Part shown: one piece after another, positions 8,719 through 15,711 of the stretch | How positions within the stretch are numbered: the stretch's first letter is position 1 | Layout of the letters: every line of letters begins with the position of its first letter | Assembly (NCBI GenBank): GCA_910577505.1 | Contig: CAJTLN010000002.1 | Coordinates: 124,001-188,000 of the forward strand | Reading direction: 5' to 3' | DNA from: an uncultured Bacilli bacterium | GTDB taxonomy: Bacteria > Bacillota_I > Bacilli_A > RF39 > UBA660 | Length of the DNA: 64,000 nt | Made by a program: the position numbers and the translations under genes | Notes under the pieces: generated by a model | Told to the model about the DNA's origin: nothing | Seen by the model: the letters and a program-made list of their open reading frames with translations, nothing else | Database searches by the model: none

Positions 8719-8800
8719 TGCTTCAAGGAAGAAAATCCGCTGGAAATGTTTATTCTATGATTTTTGGGTAAGTAATATAGATATGAAAGGATGTATAAAA
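8719..8800 (+). promoter_or_regulatory. rplS leader, possible L19 leader RNA
   Basis: About 80 bases of untranslated leader lie between the promoter and rplS. They contain AAGGAAGAAAATCCGCTGG followed by a pyrimidine- and G-rich stretch. Low-GC Gram-positives carry an L19 autoregulatory leader at this spot. The CCGCTGG element reminds me of it, but I have not matched the fold base by base. Confidence 0.45.
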
Positions 8801-9142
8801 ATGGCTAATTTAGTAGACAAAATTAATGAGAAGCATGTAAGAAAAGACATTCCTGAATTCCGTGTTGGAGATACTGTAAGAGTAGACGTATGGGTAAAAG
8901 AAGGTAAGAAAGAAAGAATCCAAGCTTTTGAAGGACTTGTAGTTGCTAAAAAAGGTGGATCTGTTTCAGAAACTTTCTCAGTACGTAAAAAATCTTATGG
9001 TGTTGGAGTTACAAGAGTATTCCCAGTTAACTCACCAGCTATTGATAAAATAGTTGTTACTAAGAAGGGTATGGTTAGAAGAGCTAAACTTAACTTCTTA
9101 AAAGGAATGAGAAAAGAATACAAAGTAAAAGAAAGAAATTAA
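8801..9142 (+). CDS. rplS: 50S ribosomal protein L19
   Basis: The 113-residue product is a clear L19: it has the PEFRVGDTVRVDV, KERIQAFEGLVVA and SYGVGVTRVFPVNSP segments and the basic KLNFLKGMRKEYKVKERN tail. L19 sits at the subunit interface of the ribosome. I place the start at the ATG at 8801, which gives the normal MANLVDKI N-terminus and has AAAGGATG at 8786-8793. An upstream in-frame ATG at 8783 would place that site inside the gene. It is transcribed alone, from its own promoter to its own terminator. Confidence 0.97.
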   Translation: MANLVDKINEKHVRKDIPEFRVGDTVRVDVWVKEGKKERIQAFEGLVVAKKGGSVSETFSVRKKSYGVGVTRVFPVNSPAIDKIVVTKKGMVRRAKLNFLKGMRKEYKVKERN

Positions 9143-9155
9143 TTCTTTCTTTTTT
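9131..9155 (+). terminator. Intrinsic terminator of rplS
   Basis: GAAAGAA (9131-9137) pairs with TTCTTTC (9143-9149) around ATTAA, followed by six T. The left arm is the end of the coding region. Confidence 0.7.
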
Positions 9156-9162
9156 GTTTTTA

Positions 9163-9747
9163 TTAATCTTTTATTTCATTAACTTCTTGATATTCAATGT
9201 TTTGAGAAGCTAAATAATTTAAATATTCATTTAATTTAGAACCATATGTAACAGGTAATTTTATTTCTAAGTTATTATTTTTTATAGTATCTTTATTTAA
9301 TTGATTAATGTAAAAAGTATTTTTTATAAAAAGGTTTTTATCATTTAATTTGCATTTTAATTTATATTTACTTTCAATATTATCATAAGCATTACAATAA
9401 TTAATAATAATATCTTTGTTATCATTTGAAATGTCATTATAATAAATATTTATTATTTCTGTTAAAGTATTAATAATGTTGTCGGTAGATGATAGATATA
9501 CAATATATGTACTTTTTTCATAGTTAATATAATCATTTAAAGGAATATTATACGCAAGAATATCATATGAATTTTTAGAATATTGAATAATTTTATTTTT
9601 AGAATAATTAATAATTTGATTACTAGAACTTATTTCAGGTTTTTCTTTTAATAAATTTTGAGCAAGAAAAATGATTACTATAATGGATATGATTATAGTT
9701 ACAAGAATAATTATTTCTATAATTCTTGATTTGTTTATTTTTTTCAT
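9163..9747 (-). CDS. Hypothetical single-pass membrane protein
   Basis: The 194-residue product has a basic start (MKKINKSR) then a ~22-residue segment of almost pure Ile/Val/Leu, so it is N-anchored with the rest outside. The outer part is Asn/Ile/Tyr-rich with several Lys-Asn-Asp patches and no known motif. AAGGAGT lies upstream of the ATG on the minus strand. It faces rplS, so the two genes converge. The lack of any motif and extreme Asn/Ile content suggest a lineage-specific protein. Confidence 0.6.
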   Translation of the reverse strand: MKKINKSRIIEIIILVTIIISIIVIIFLAQNLLKEKPEISSSNQIINYSKNKIIQYSKNSYDILAYNIPLNDYINYEKSTYIVYLSSTDNIINTLTEIINIYYNDISNDNKDIIINYCNAYDNIESKYKLKCKLNDKNLFIKNTFYINQLNKDTIKNNNLEIKLPVTYGSKLNEYLNYLASQNIEYQEVNEIKD

Positions 9748-9896
9748 ATTAGTTACTCCTTAATATCTAAATTATAACATAATGTTTAAATAAAGTTTAC
9801 TATGTTGTAATTTGATATTAACGTATAATTAAGTAAATTTTAAGATTTAGCTTTTATCAAAAGGATAAAAATGATAAAATGATGATGGTGGATATT

Positions 9897-10388
9897 ATGA
9901 ATAAAAAAATAAAAAATATAATAAAAGAACTTATACCTTATGTAGTTATATTACTTGTAGTAGTATTAATTAGAACATATCTAGTAACACCTATAATGGT
10001 TAATGGACCTAGTATGCAACCAACTCTTTCTGGTGGAGAAATAATGATATTAAATAAAAGGGGTAAAATTGATAGATTTGATGTAGTTGTAGTTGATATA
10101 AAGTCTGAGGACATAATTAAAAGAGTTATAGCTATGCCTGGAGAGACTATTTCATGTGAAAATGGTATTGTCTATGTAAATGATAGAAGACAGGATGAAG
10201 AATATAGTAAGGGTATTACAACTGATTTTGATAAAGTAACTTTAGGTGAAGATGAATATTTTGTTTTGGGAGATAATAGAGAAAATTCTTTAGATAGTAG
10301 ACGATTTGGGGCATTTAAAGAAGAACAAATAAAAGGAACTGCAAAACTTGTATTGTTTCCGTTTAATAAGTTTGGAAATATAGAATAA
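9897..10388 (+). CDS. lepB: Type I signal peptidase (Ser/Lys dyad)
   Basis: This 163-residue membrane peptidase removes signal peptides from exported proteins at the outer face of the membrane. One N-terminal anchor (residues ~12-28) is followed by the box GPSMQPTL with the nucleophile Ser39. Then comes IIKRVIAMPGE with the general base Lys75, and the LGDNRENSLDSRRFG box. I start at the ATG at 9897, after GATGGTGG (9884-9891), because the ATGs upstream lie in that site. This is the ordinary secretory enzyme; a different SipW-type peptidase is at 35752. Confidence 0.93.
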   Translation: MNKKIKNIIKELIPYVVILLVVVLIRTYLVTPIMVNGPSMQPTLSGGEIMILNKRGKIDRFDVVVVDIKSEDIIKRVIAMPGETISCENGIVYVNDRRQDEEYSKGITTDFDKVTLGEDEYFVLGDNRENSLDSRRFGAFKEEQIKGTAKLVLFPFNKFGNIE

Positions 10389-10397
10389 TTATTAGCG

Positions 10398-10425
10398 AAG
10401 ATATTAGGCAACAATATCTTTTTTT
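10398..10425 (+). terminator. Intrinsic terminator of lepB
   Basis: AAGATATT (10398-10405), loop AGGCAAC, AATATCTT (10413-10420), then a T run to 10425. Confidence 0.8.
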
Positions 10426-10501
10426 GTTTTTTATGAGCAAATTTTGATTATTTTTCTAGTTTGTGTTATTATTATTCCCATGTGAAAAAGGGTGGTTTTT
10501 T

Positions 10502-11824
10502 ATGAAAAGAAAAATATCTGTAAATGACTTAAAAGTCGGTTATGTATTAGAAGAAGATATTAAAACAGGCGATGGTAAAATTTTAATAAAAAAAGGTACT
10601 GTTTTAACAGAAAATCTAATTATAAGATTAAGACAATGGAATGCTAAAAATGATTGTGTATTGGTTGTTGATGATTGTAAGGAAGAGATTGAAAAAAAAG
10701 ATTTACAAGAAAAAGTTACAACTTCTTTAGAAAATGTTTTATCAGCAAGTCAAGAAGAACTTTCTAAAGCTGTTTTAGATTTAGATAGTTATGTTTCACA
10801 TGTTTATGATGATTTAAAAACTATTGAAGATTTGCCGGAAGATATAATAAAAATTCAGTTTGCAAATACTCGTGGAGGACATTATTTTCGTTTGATGGCA
10901 ATGTCTTGTGCACTTGCTAGTTTGTATAATAAAGAAATGGCTAATGGTCAAGAAATATCATTACATTCAATAGCACTTGCAGCTGTATTGCACGATTACG
11001 GAAAAAGATTTAGAAATGATCCAACTGGTTTAGGAAATTTGAAGATTGCTAAAAATGATACTGAGACTGCTGAAATGTTAAGTACACCTTATAGAGATGA
11101 ACATCAATCTGTATTTTATCATTTGAAGGTAAAAGATATGATTAATGGCCCTTATATTGATAGATATCATTCTGCTTATGCATATGTGGCTTTAAAAGAT
11201 GTTGTACCAGAAGATGTTAGAGCAACTATATTATATTCTAATAGTACTAAAGAATCTTTTCAAAGAAAGCCAAAATATAATACTGTAATTAAAGCAGCAA
11301 ATATTATAGCAATAAGTGATGCTTACGATACTTTATTAGAATATGTTGTTAGAGAAGTTATGAGTACTCCTTTTGAAAACGTTATTTCTTATATGGATCA
11401 GCTTGTGCATAATGGTTCTTTAGATAGTGAATTATATAGTTTATTTTTAAAACATATTCCAATATATCCAACAGGTTCTAAAGTATTATTATCTAATGAT
11501 CAATATGCTGTCGTTGTTAGAAGATCTTCATCATTTCCAACTAAACCATTAGTACTTACTTTGCCTCCAGCAGCGCCTGTATTAATAGATTTAAGTGAAA
11601 CAACTAACATAACAATAAGAAGAGTTGTTAAAACTGATGAACATGCTTCAGATAAAGTAGATTCTATTCAAAGAGAGCAATTAGAAGGATTTATGACTAA
11701 TCAAGTTAATATTACTTCAGAAGATGATCCTAGTACTGTAGTATTAAGAAGGGAACCAAGAGAACAATCCGTAACTTTAGGTAAGAGATTTAAGGGATTT
11801 CTTTCTCCTGAAAATAAAAAGTAA
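10502..11824 (+). CDS. HD-domain phosphohydrolase-like protein, degenerate HD-GYP relative
   Basis: The 440-residue protein starts with a ~70-residue region (SVNDLKVGYVLEEDI) typical of HD-GYP proteins. A helical HD domain follows, with the His164-Asp165 pair in AVLHDYGKRFRND. Later elements match helices of that domain: DEHQSVFYH, RYHSAYAYVALKDV and AISDAYDTLLEYVVRE. The HHExxDGxGYP loop that defines cyclic-di-GMP phosphodiesterases is not present; the corresponding place reads ILYSNSTKES. It may therefore hydrolyse another nucleotide or only bind one. The ATG at 10502 follows GGGTGG (10490-10495). It stands alone between two terminators. Confidence 0.7.
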   Translation: MKRKISVNDLKVGYVLEEDIKTGDGKILIKKGTVLTENLIIRLRQWNAKNDCVLVVDDCKEEIEKKDLQEKVTTSLENVLSASQEELSKAVLDLDSYVSHVYDDLKTIEDLPEDIIKIQFANTRGGHYFRLMAMSCALASLYNKEMANGQEISLHSIALAAVLHDYGKRFRNDPTGLGNLKIAKNDTETAEMLSTPYRDEHQSVFYHLKVKDMINGPYIDRYHSAYAYVALKDVVPEDVRATILYSNSTKESFQRKPKYNTVIKAANIIAISDAYDTLLEYVVREVMSTPFENVISYMDQLVHNGSLDSELYSLFLKHIPIYPTGSKVLLSNDQYAVVVRRSSSFPTKPLVLTLPPAAPVLIDLSETTNITIRRVVKTDEHASDKVDSIQREQLEGFMTNQVNITSEDDPSTVVLRREPREQSVTLGKRFKGFLSPENKK

Positions 11825-11833
11825 GCGTAAAGA

Positions 11834-11860
11834 TTGCACATATTTATGTGTAATTTTTTT
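11834..11860 (+). terminator. Intrinsic terminator after the HD-domain gene
   Basis: TTGCACAT (11834-11841) pairs with ATGTGTAA (11846-11853) with one G-T pair, then seven T. Confidence 0.75.
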
Positions 11861-11924
11861 ATTGCCTTAAAAGTATGACTGTATTTATGATATACTATTA
11901 GAGAAATCGATTAGGAGAATTAAT

Positions 11925-12584
11925 ATGACAAGATATGTAAAAAAAGAAGAAATAAATGATTCAATTATAAAGGAGATATCATTAGCATTGAAAGATGGAA
12001 AATTAGTAGTTTTTCCGACAGATACAGTTTATGGTATAGGAACTAATGCATATAATGGAGATGCTTGTGAAAGAATTTATGAAGTAAAGGGTAGACCACC
12101 TTATAAACCATTAGTTTTATTGATTTCTGATATTTCTATGTTAGAGGAACTGGTTGATTGTATAGGTTTGGTAGAACAAAAATTAATTGATTCTTTTTGG
12201 CCTGGAGCATTAACGATAAAAATGAAAAAGAAAAAGGGTGTTCTTCCTGATGTTATTTCAGCTGGAGATGAGTATCTTAGAGCGAGATTAGTGTCGAAAG
12301 GGGTAGTTTATGAATTAATAAAAAAGGCTGGTGTTCCAGTTGTAGCTCCTAGTGCAAATTTATCTGGTAGTTTAACAGGGACTAAAATGGATAATATAAT
12401 GAAAGAATTGGATGGAAAAGTAGATTATATTTTAGATTATGGAGATATAGAAAGTGATGCTACTTCAACAATTGTCGAAGTTATAGATGGAAAAGTTGTT
12501 ATTATTAGAGAAGGAAAAATAACAAAGGAAGAATTAGCAAAAGTTGTTCCATTGCAAATAGAAAATAGTAATGATGAATTTTAA
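11925..12584 (+). CDS. tsaC: Threonylcarbamoyl-AMP synthase (TsaC/Sua5/YwlC family)
   Basis: This enzyme makes L-threonylcarbamoyl-AMP from threonine, bicarbonate and ATP, the first step of the t6A37 tRNA modification. The 219-residue protein shows VVFPTDTVYGIGTNA near residues 29-43, then YEVKGRPPYKPLVLL, FWPGALTIKMK and VPVVAPSANLSG. All are family signatures. It is close to the single-domain form without the long Sua5 C-terminal domain. TTAGGAGAA precedes the ATG. Its end overlaps the next gene by 14 bases. MtaB at 53047, which acts on t6A, needs this product. Confidence 0.93.
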   Translation: MTRYVKKEEINDSIIKEISLALKDGKLVVFPTDTVYGIGTNAYNGDACERIYEVKGRPPYKPLVLLISDISMLEELVDCIGLVEQKLIDSFWPGALTIKMKKKKGVLPDVISAGDEYLRARLVSKGVVYELIKKAGVPVVAPSANLSGSLTGTKMDNIMKELDGKVDYILDYGDIESDATSTIVEVIDGKVVIIREGKITKEELAKVVPLQIENSNDEF

Positions 12585-12993
12585 TCAAAAAATGATTCTT
12601 AATGGCAAGAATATTGAAATTAGTAAAATAGAATTAAATGAATGTGATTTATTAGTTATTGATAAATCACAAAAATATTGTTTTAAGGTATGTGTAAAGT
12701 ATAATTGGAAAGATATTGATAATATAAAAATAGGTGAAAATAAGAGTATTGATTTTAATGAGTATTGTTTATCTGAAAACAATGAATCTGCTTTGATTTG
12801 GCCGTCAAATAGATATGTGGAAAAAATAAGTGATGATTTAATATATTTTTATTTTGAATTTAAAGATATTCATAATACAGTATGTTATATGAATAAAAGA
12901 GAATGTTTTGATATAGATTTGAATTCTCTTGAAGTTAAGGTTTCTATTGATTATAGAGATGCTAGTAATGTTGCTATTATATATGAATTTTAA
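12571..12993 (+). CDS. Hypothetical protein overlapping tsaC
   Basis: The 140-residue product begins inside the last codons of tsaC (ATG at 12571, with a second ATG at 12574), which points to coupled translation. It has no signal or membrane segment, is acidic and beta-rich by look, and contains five Cys. I recognise no family. The downstream gene, a degenerate CYTH protein, starts 16 bases after its stop. Confidence 0.55.
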   Translation: MMNFNQKMILNGKNIEISKIELNECDLLVIDKSQKYCFKVCVKYNWKDIDNIKIGENKSIDFNEYCLSENNESALIWPSNRYVEKISDDLIYFYFEFKDIHNTVCYMNKRECFDIDLNSLEVKVSIDYRDASNVAIIYEF

Positions 12994-13009
12994 AAAAGAG
13001 GTAGAAAAT

Positions 13010-13579
13010 ATGCTCATTGTAGAATTAGGAATAAAATTGAATAAAGATTTTGAATATTATGATAAAGTTTTAAGAAAAAATGGTTTGATAAATGATTTTA
13101 TGGTAGTGACTCATGATTTATATTATACAAATAAAGATTTAGATGGTTTAACTGAAAGTGAAATGAAAAGGTCTTGTATAAGATTAAGAAGTTGTAATGG
13201 CGATAACTATAATATACAGAATAATTTAATTAATGATTTAAATATAAAAGAGGTTTTAAATAATAAATTAAATGATTTTGAAAAAAGATTAGAAACATTT
13301 GGGTATAAGAAAGTTTTTGATACTACTAAAAAAGATTTTCATTATCATAAGGCTGGTATGTGTAATAAAATTCAACTTCAACAGATTGAAAATATAGGTT
13401 TACTTGTGTATTATGATAATAAGGAATATTATGAATTTGATTCAGATACACAAAGAAAAATGTTAATTCAAGAACTTAATTCTTATGGTTTTAATTTAAG
13501 CTATGAAGTATTAGGATTAGATAAACTAAGAACTCTTTATTATAAAAAAGAGATGTATAGTAAGAACCAAAATGGATAG
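13010..13579 (+). CDS. Degenerate CYTH-like protein
   Basis: I start at the ATG at 13010, just after AAAGAGGTAG (12995-13004). The open frame upstream to 12929 overlaps the previous gene and has no such site. The 189-residue product follows the CYTH strand order: VELGIKLN at the start, CIRLRSCNG, a KKDFHYHK segment, IQLQQIENIGLLVYY, then a C-terminal helix. The hallmark ExExK reads E-L-G-I-K, so the second Glu is lost. It is therefore likely a CYTH fold with changed or lost catalysis. The sister gene with an intact motif is at 6478. Confidence 0.55.
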   Translation: MLIVELGIKLNKDFEYYDKVLRKNGLINDFMVVTHDLYYTNKDLDGLTESEMKRSCIRLRSCNGDNYNIQNNLINDLNIKEVLNNKLNDFEKRLETFGYKKVFDTTKKDFHYHKAGMCNKIQLQQIENIGLLVYYDNKEYYEFDSDTQRKMLIQELNSYGFNLSYEVLGLDKLRTLYYKKEMYSKNQNG

Positions 13580-13590
13580 GAAGTGTTAAG

Positions 13591-14466
13591 ATGGATAATA
13601 ATAGACAAAATTCAACAAATATAAATTGGTATCCAGGACATATGGCTAAAACTAAAAGATTAATTAAAGAAAAATATAATTTAATTGATGTAGTATATGA
13701 AGTGATAGATGCTAGAATGCCAAAATCATCTAAGATAAAAGATATAGATGAATTATTGAAAGATAAGCCTAGGATACTAATAATGACTAAAAAAGATTTG
13801 TGTGATTTAGATGTAACTAAGAAATGGGTTAAATATTATGAAGAATTAGGTTATTATGTTGTATTAGCTGATTTATCACAAAATAATTCTGTTAGTGAGA
13901 TAGTTGATTTAACGCATAAGATAACTAAGGAAATTCAAGAAAAGCGTGAAAATAAAGGTTTAACTAAAAAAGAAATAAGAGCATTAGTAATAGGTATTCC
14001 TAATGTTGGTAAGAGTACTTTGATAAATAGATTAGCTGGTAGAAAGGTTGCTGTTATTGGTAATAATCCTGGAGTTACTAAGAATCTATCTTGGTTAAAA
14101 ACGAATAGCAATATATTATTACTTGATAGTCCTGGTATTTTATGGCCAAAATTAGCAGATAAAGAAGGAGCGCATAACTTGGCTGCATTTAGTGCTATAC
14201 CTAGAGATATATTACCAGTAGATAGTGTGGCTATTCATATTTTAAATAAGCTAGATAAATATTATAGTGATATAATTAAGACAAGATATAATTTAGATTA
14301 TATGGATAATGATGATTTAGAATATGTTTATGAAACAATAGGTAGAAAGATAGGAGCAGTTGTATCTGGAGGAGAAATAGATTATGATAGAGTTAGTAAT
14401 ACTATTTTAGAAGATATAAAAAATGAAAGAGTAAAAGGAATTACATTTGATAGGATTGATGATTAA
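13591..14466 (+). CDS. rbgA: Ribosome biogenesis GTPase RbgA (YlqF)
   Basis: The 291-residue protein is a circularly permuted GTPase. The G4 motif MTKKDL comes first, then G1 GIPNVGKST (around residue 135), G2 NNPGVT and G3 DSPG. The N-terminal INWYPGHMAKTKR and the DVVYEVIDARMPKSS stretch are specific to YlqF/RbgA, which helps mature the 50S subunit by promoting L16 entry. Length is normal. The rbgA-rnhB neighbourhood matches other Bacilli, here with one unknown gene inserted. Its stop overlaps the next start by one base. Confidence 0.95.
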   Translation: MDNNRQNSTNINWYPGHMAKTKRLIKEKYNLIDVVYEVIDARMPKSSKIKDIDELLKDKPRILIMTKKDLCDLDVTKKWVKYYEELGYYVVLADLSQNNSVSEIVDLTHKITKEIQEKRENKGLTKKEIRALVIGIPNVGKSTLINRLAGRKVAVIGNNPGVTKNLSWLKTNSNILLLDSPGILWPKLADKEGAHNLAAFSAIPRDILPVDSVAIHILNKLDKYYSDIIKTRYNLDYMDNDDLEYVYETIGRKIGAVVSGGEIDYDRVSNTILEDIKNERVKGITFDRIDD

Positions 14467-15074
14467 TGGTATATGAAGAAGTAGTAAATTATTTAAATGA
14501 AAGATTGGATTTAAGAGAATTTTTGAGTCCATTACAAATTGAAAAGTTTTATTTGATAATAGCTAAATATTTGACTAATAGGACTACTTTGGAGACTTTT
14601 AAAGCTAATTTTGAAGGGACATTAGATTTTTATTCATCTTTGGGGATTTCGTTAAAAGATACTTTAAATAGTATTATGAATTGGCCTTCAGTTATGCATG
14701 CTAATAAAGAAGAATTATTTAAAAAGTATTTATTGTTAGCTAAAGTTGTTGATGCTTCAACTGGGGAACCAGTTAGGGATGATATAATAATTAATCATCC
14801 TAAAGATTTAATGACTGGATTTGAATTAATGTATGCAAGAACAATGTTTTTTCTTAATCCAGAATTAGATATTGTAAGAAATAATAATATAACTAGAAGA
14901 AAACTTATAAAAACAACAAATGATGAGTTTGAACAAATTTATGGAATATCTAAAATTGATATTATATCTAGATATCCTGTTCCAGAAAATATTTTAGATA
15001 TTTTATTGTCGTGGGATGAAAATGGCAAAGTAAGGGAAGTATATGAAAGCAAAAAAAGTGGAAGAAACTATTGA
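14466..15074 (+). CDS. Hypothetical helical-repeat protein between rbgA and rnhB
   Basis: The 202-residue product appears all-helical. It has two to three repeats of the type LGISLKDTLNSIMNWPSVMHANKEEL, i.e. a Leu-Gly-hydrophobic start, a central Pro and a Glu-Leu end. The spacing resembles mTERF-like or other helical solenoid repeats that bind nucleic acid, but the match is by eye only. It starts one base inside the rbgA stop and runs 32 bases into rnhB, so all three are co-transcribed. Confidence 0.6.
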   Translation: MVYEEVVNYLNERLDLREFLSPLQIEKFYLIIAKYLTNRTTLETFKANFEGTLDFYSSLGISLKDTLNSIMNWPSVMHANKEELFKKYLLLAKVVDASTGEPVRDDIIINHPKDLMTGFELMYARTMFFLNPELDIVRNNNITRRKLIKTTNDEFEQIYGISKIDIISRYPVPENILDILLSWDENGKVREVYESKKSGRNY

Positions 15075-15708
15075 TTTATTAAAATATGAAAAAGAACTTT
15101 ATAAAGAGAATATTACATTAATTGGTGGTGTTGACGAGGTTGGAAGAGGACCTTTAGTTGGACCTGTCGTTGCTGCTTGTGTTATATTACCTAAAAATTA
15201 TAGTTTAGATGGACTTACTGATAGTAAAAAATTATCAGAGAAGAAACGTGAACAATATTATGATATAATAATGAAAGATGCTATTAGTGTTGGAATAGGA
15301 ATTGTAGATGCTAAAAAAATAGATGAAATAAATATTTTGGAAGCATCACGATTGGCTATGAAACTAGCTATAGAAGATTTAAAAGTAAAGCCAGAATATA
15401 TACTTAGTGATGCAATGAAACTTACTAATATTGATATTTCTTATAGAGATATAATTCATGGTGACGCTTTGTCACTTAGTATTGCAGCAGGGAGTGTTAT
15501 AGCTAAAGTTACTAGAGATAGGATGATGTATGAGCTTGATAAGGAACATCCTGAGTATGGATTTGCTAAGCATAAAGGCTATCCAACAAAGGAACATTTA
15601 GAAATGATTGAAAAATATGGGATTTTGGAAAATTATAGGTTTACTTATAGACCTGTTCGTGATTTAATTAATAAGATGAAAGAATTTAATAATGAAAGTA
15701 GTGATTAA
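15043..15708 (+). CDS. rnhB: Ribonuclease HII
   Basis: RNase HII cuts RNA in RNA-DNA hybrids and removes single ribonucleotides from DNA. The 221-residue product has GVDEVGRGPLVGPVV with Asp31-Glu32, LSDAMKL with Asp123, and IIHGDALSLSIAAGSVIAKVTRD with Asp141; these are the four metal-binding acids. HPEYGFAKHKGYPT is also present. The start at 15043 lies 32 bases inside the preceding gene, just after GGGAAG, so the N-terminal ~25 residues could be trimmed. The catalytic core starts well after either choice. Confidence 0.94.
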   Translation: MKAKKVEETIDLLKYEKELYKENITLIGGVDEVGRGPLVGPVVAACVILPKNYSLDGLTDSKKLSEKKREQYYDIIMKDAISVGIGIVDAKKIDEINILEASRLAMKLAIEDLKVKPEYILSDAMKLTNIDISYRDIIHGDALSLSIAAGSVIAKVTRDRMMYELDKEHPEYGFAKHKGYPTKEHLEMIEKYGILENYRFTYRPVRDLINKMKEFNNESSD

Positions 15709-15711
15709 AAA

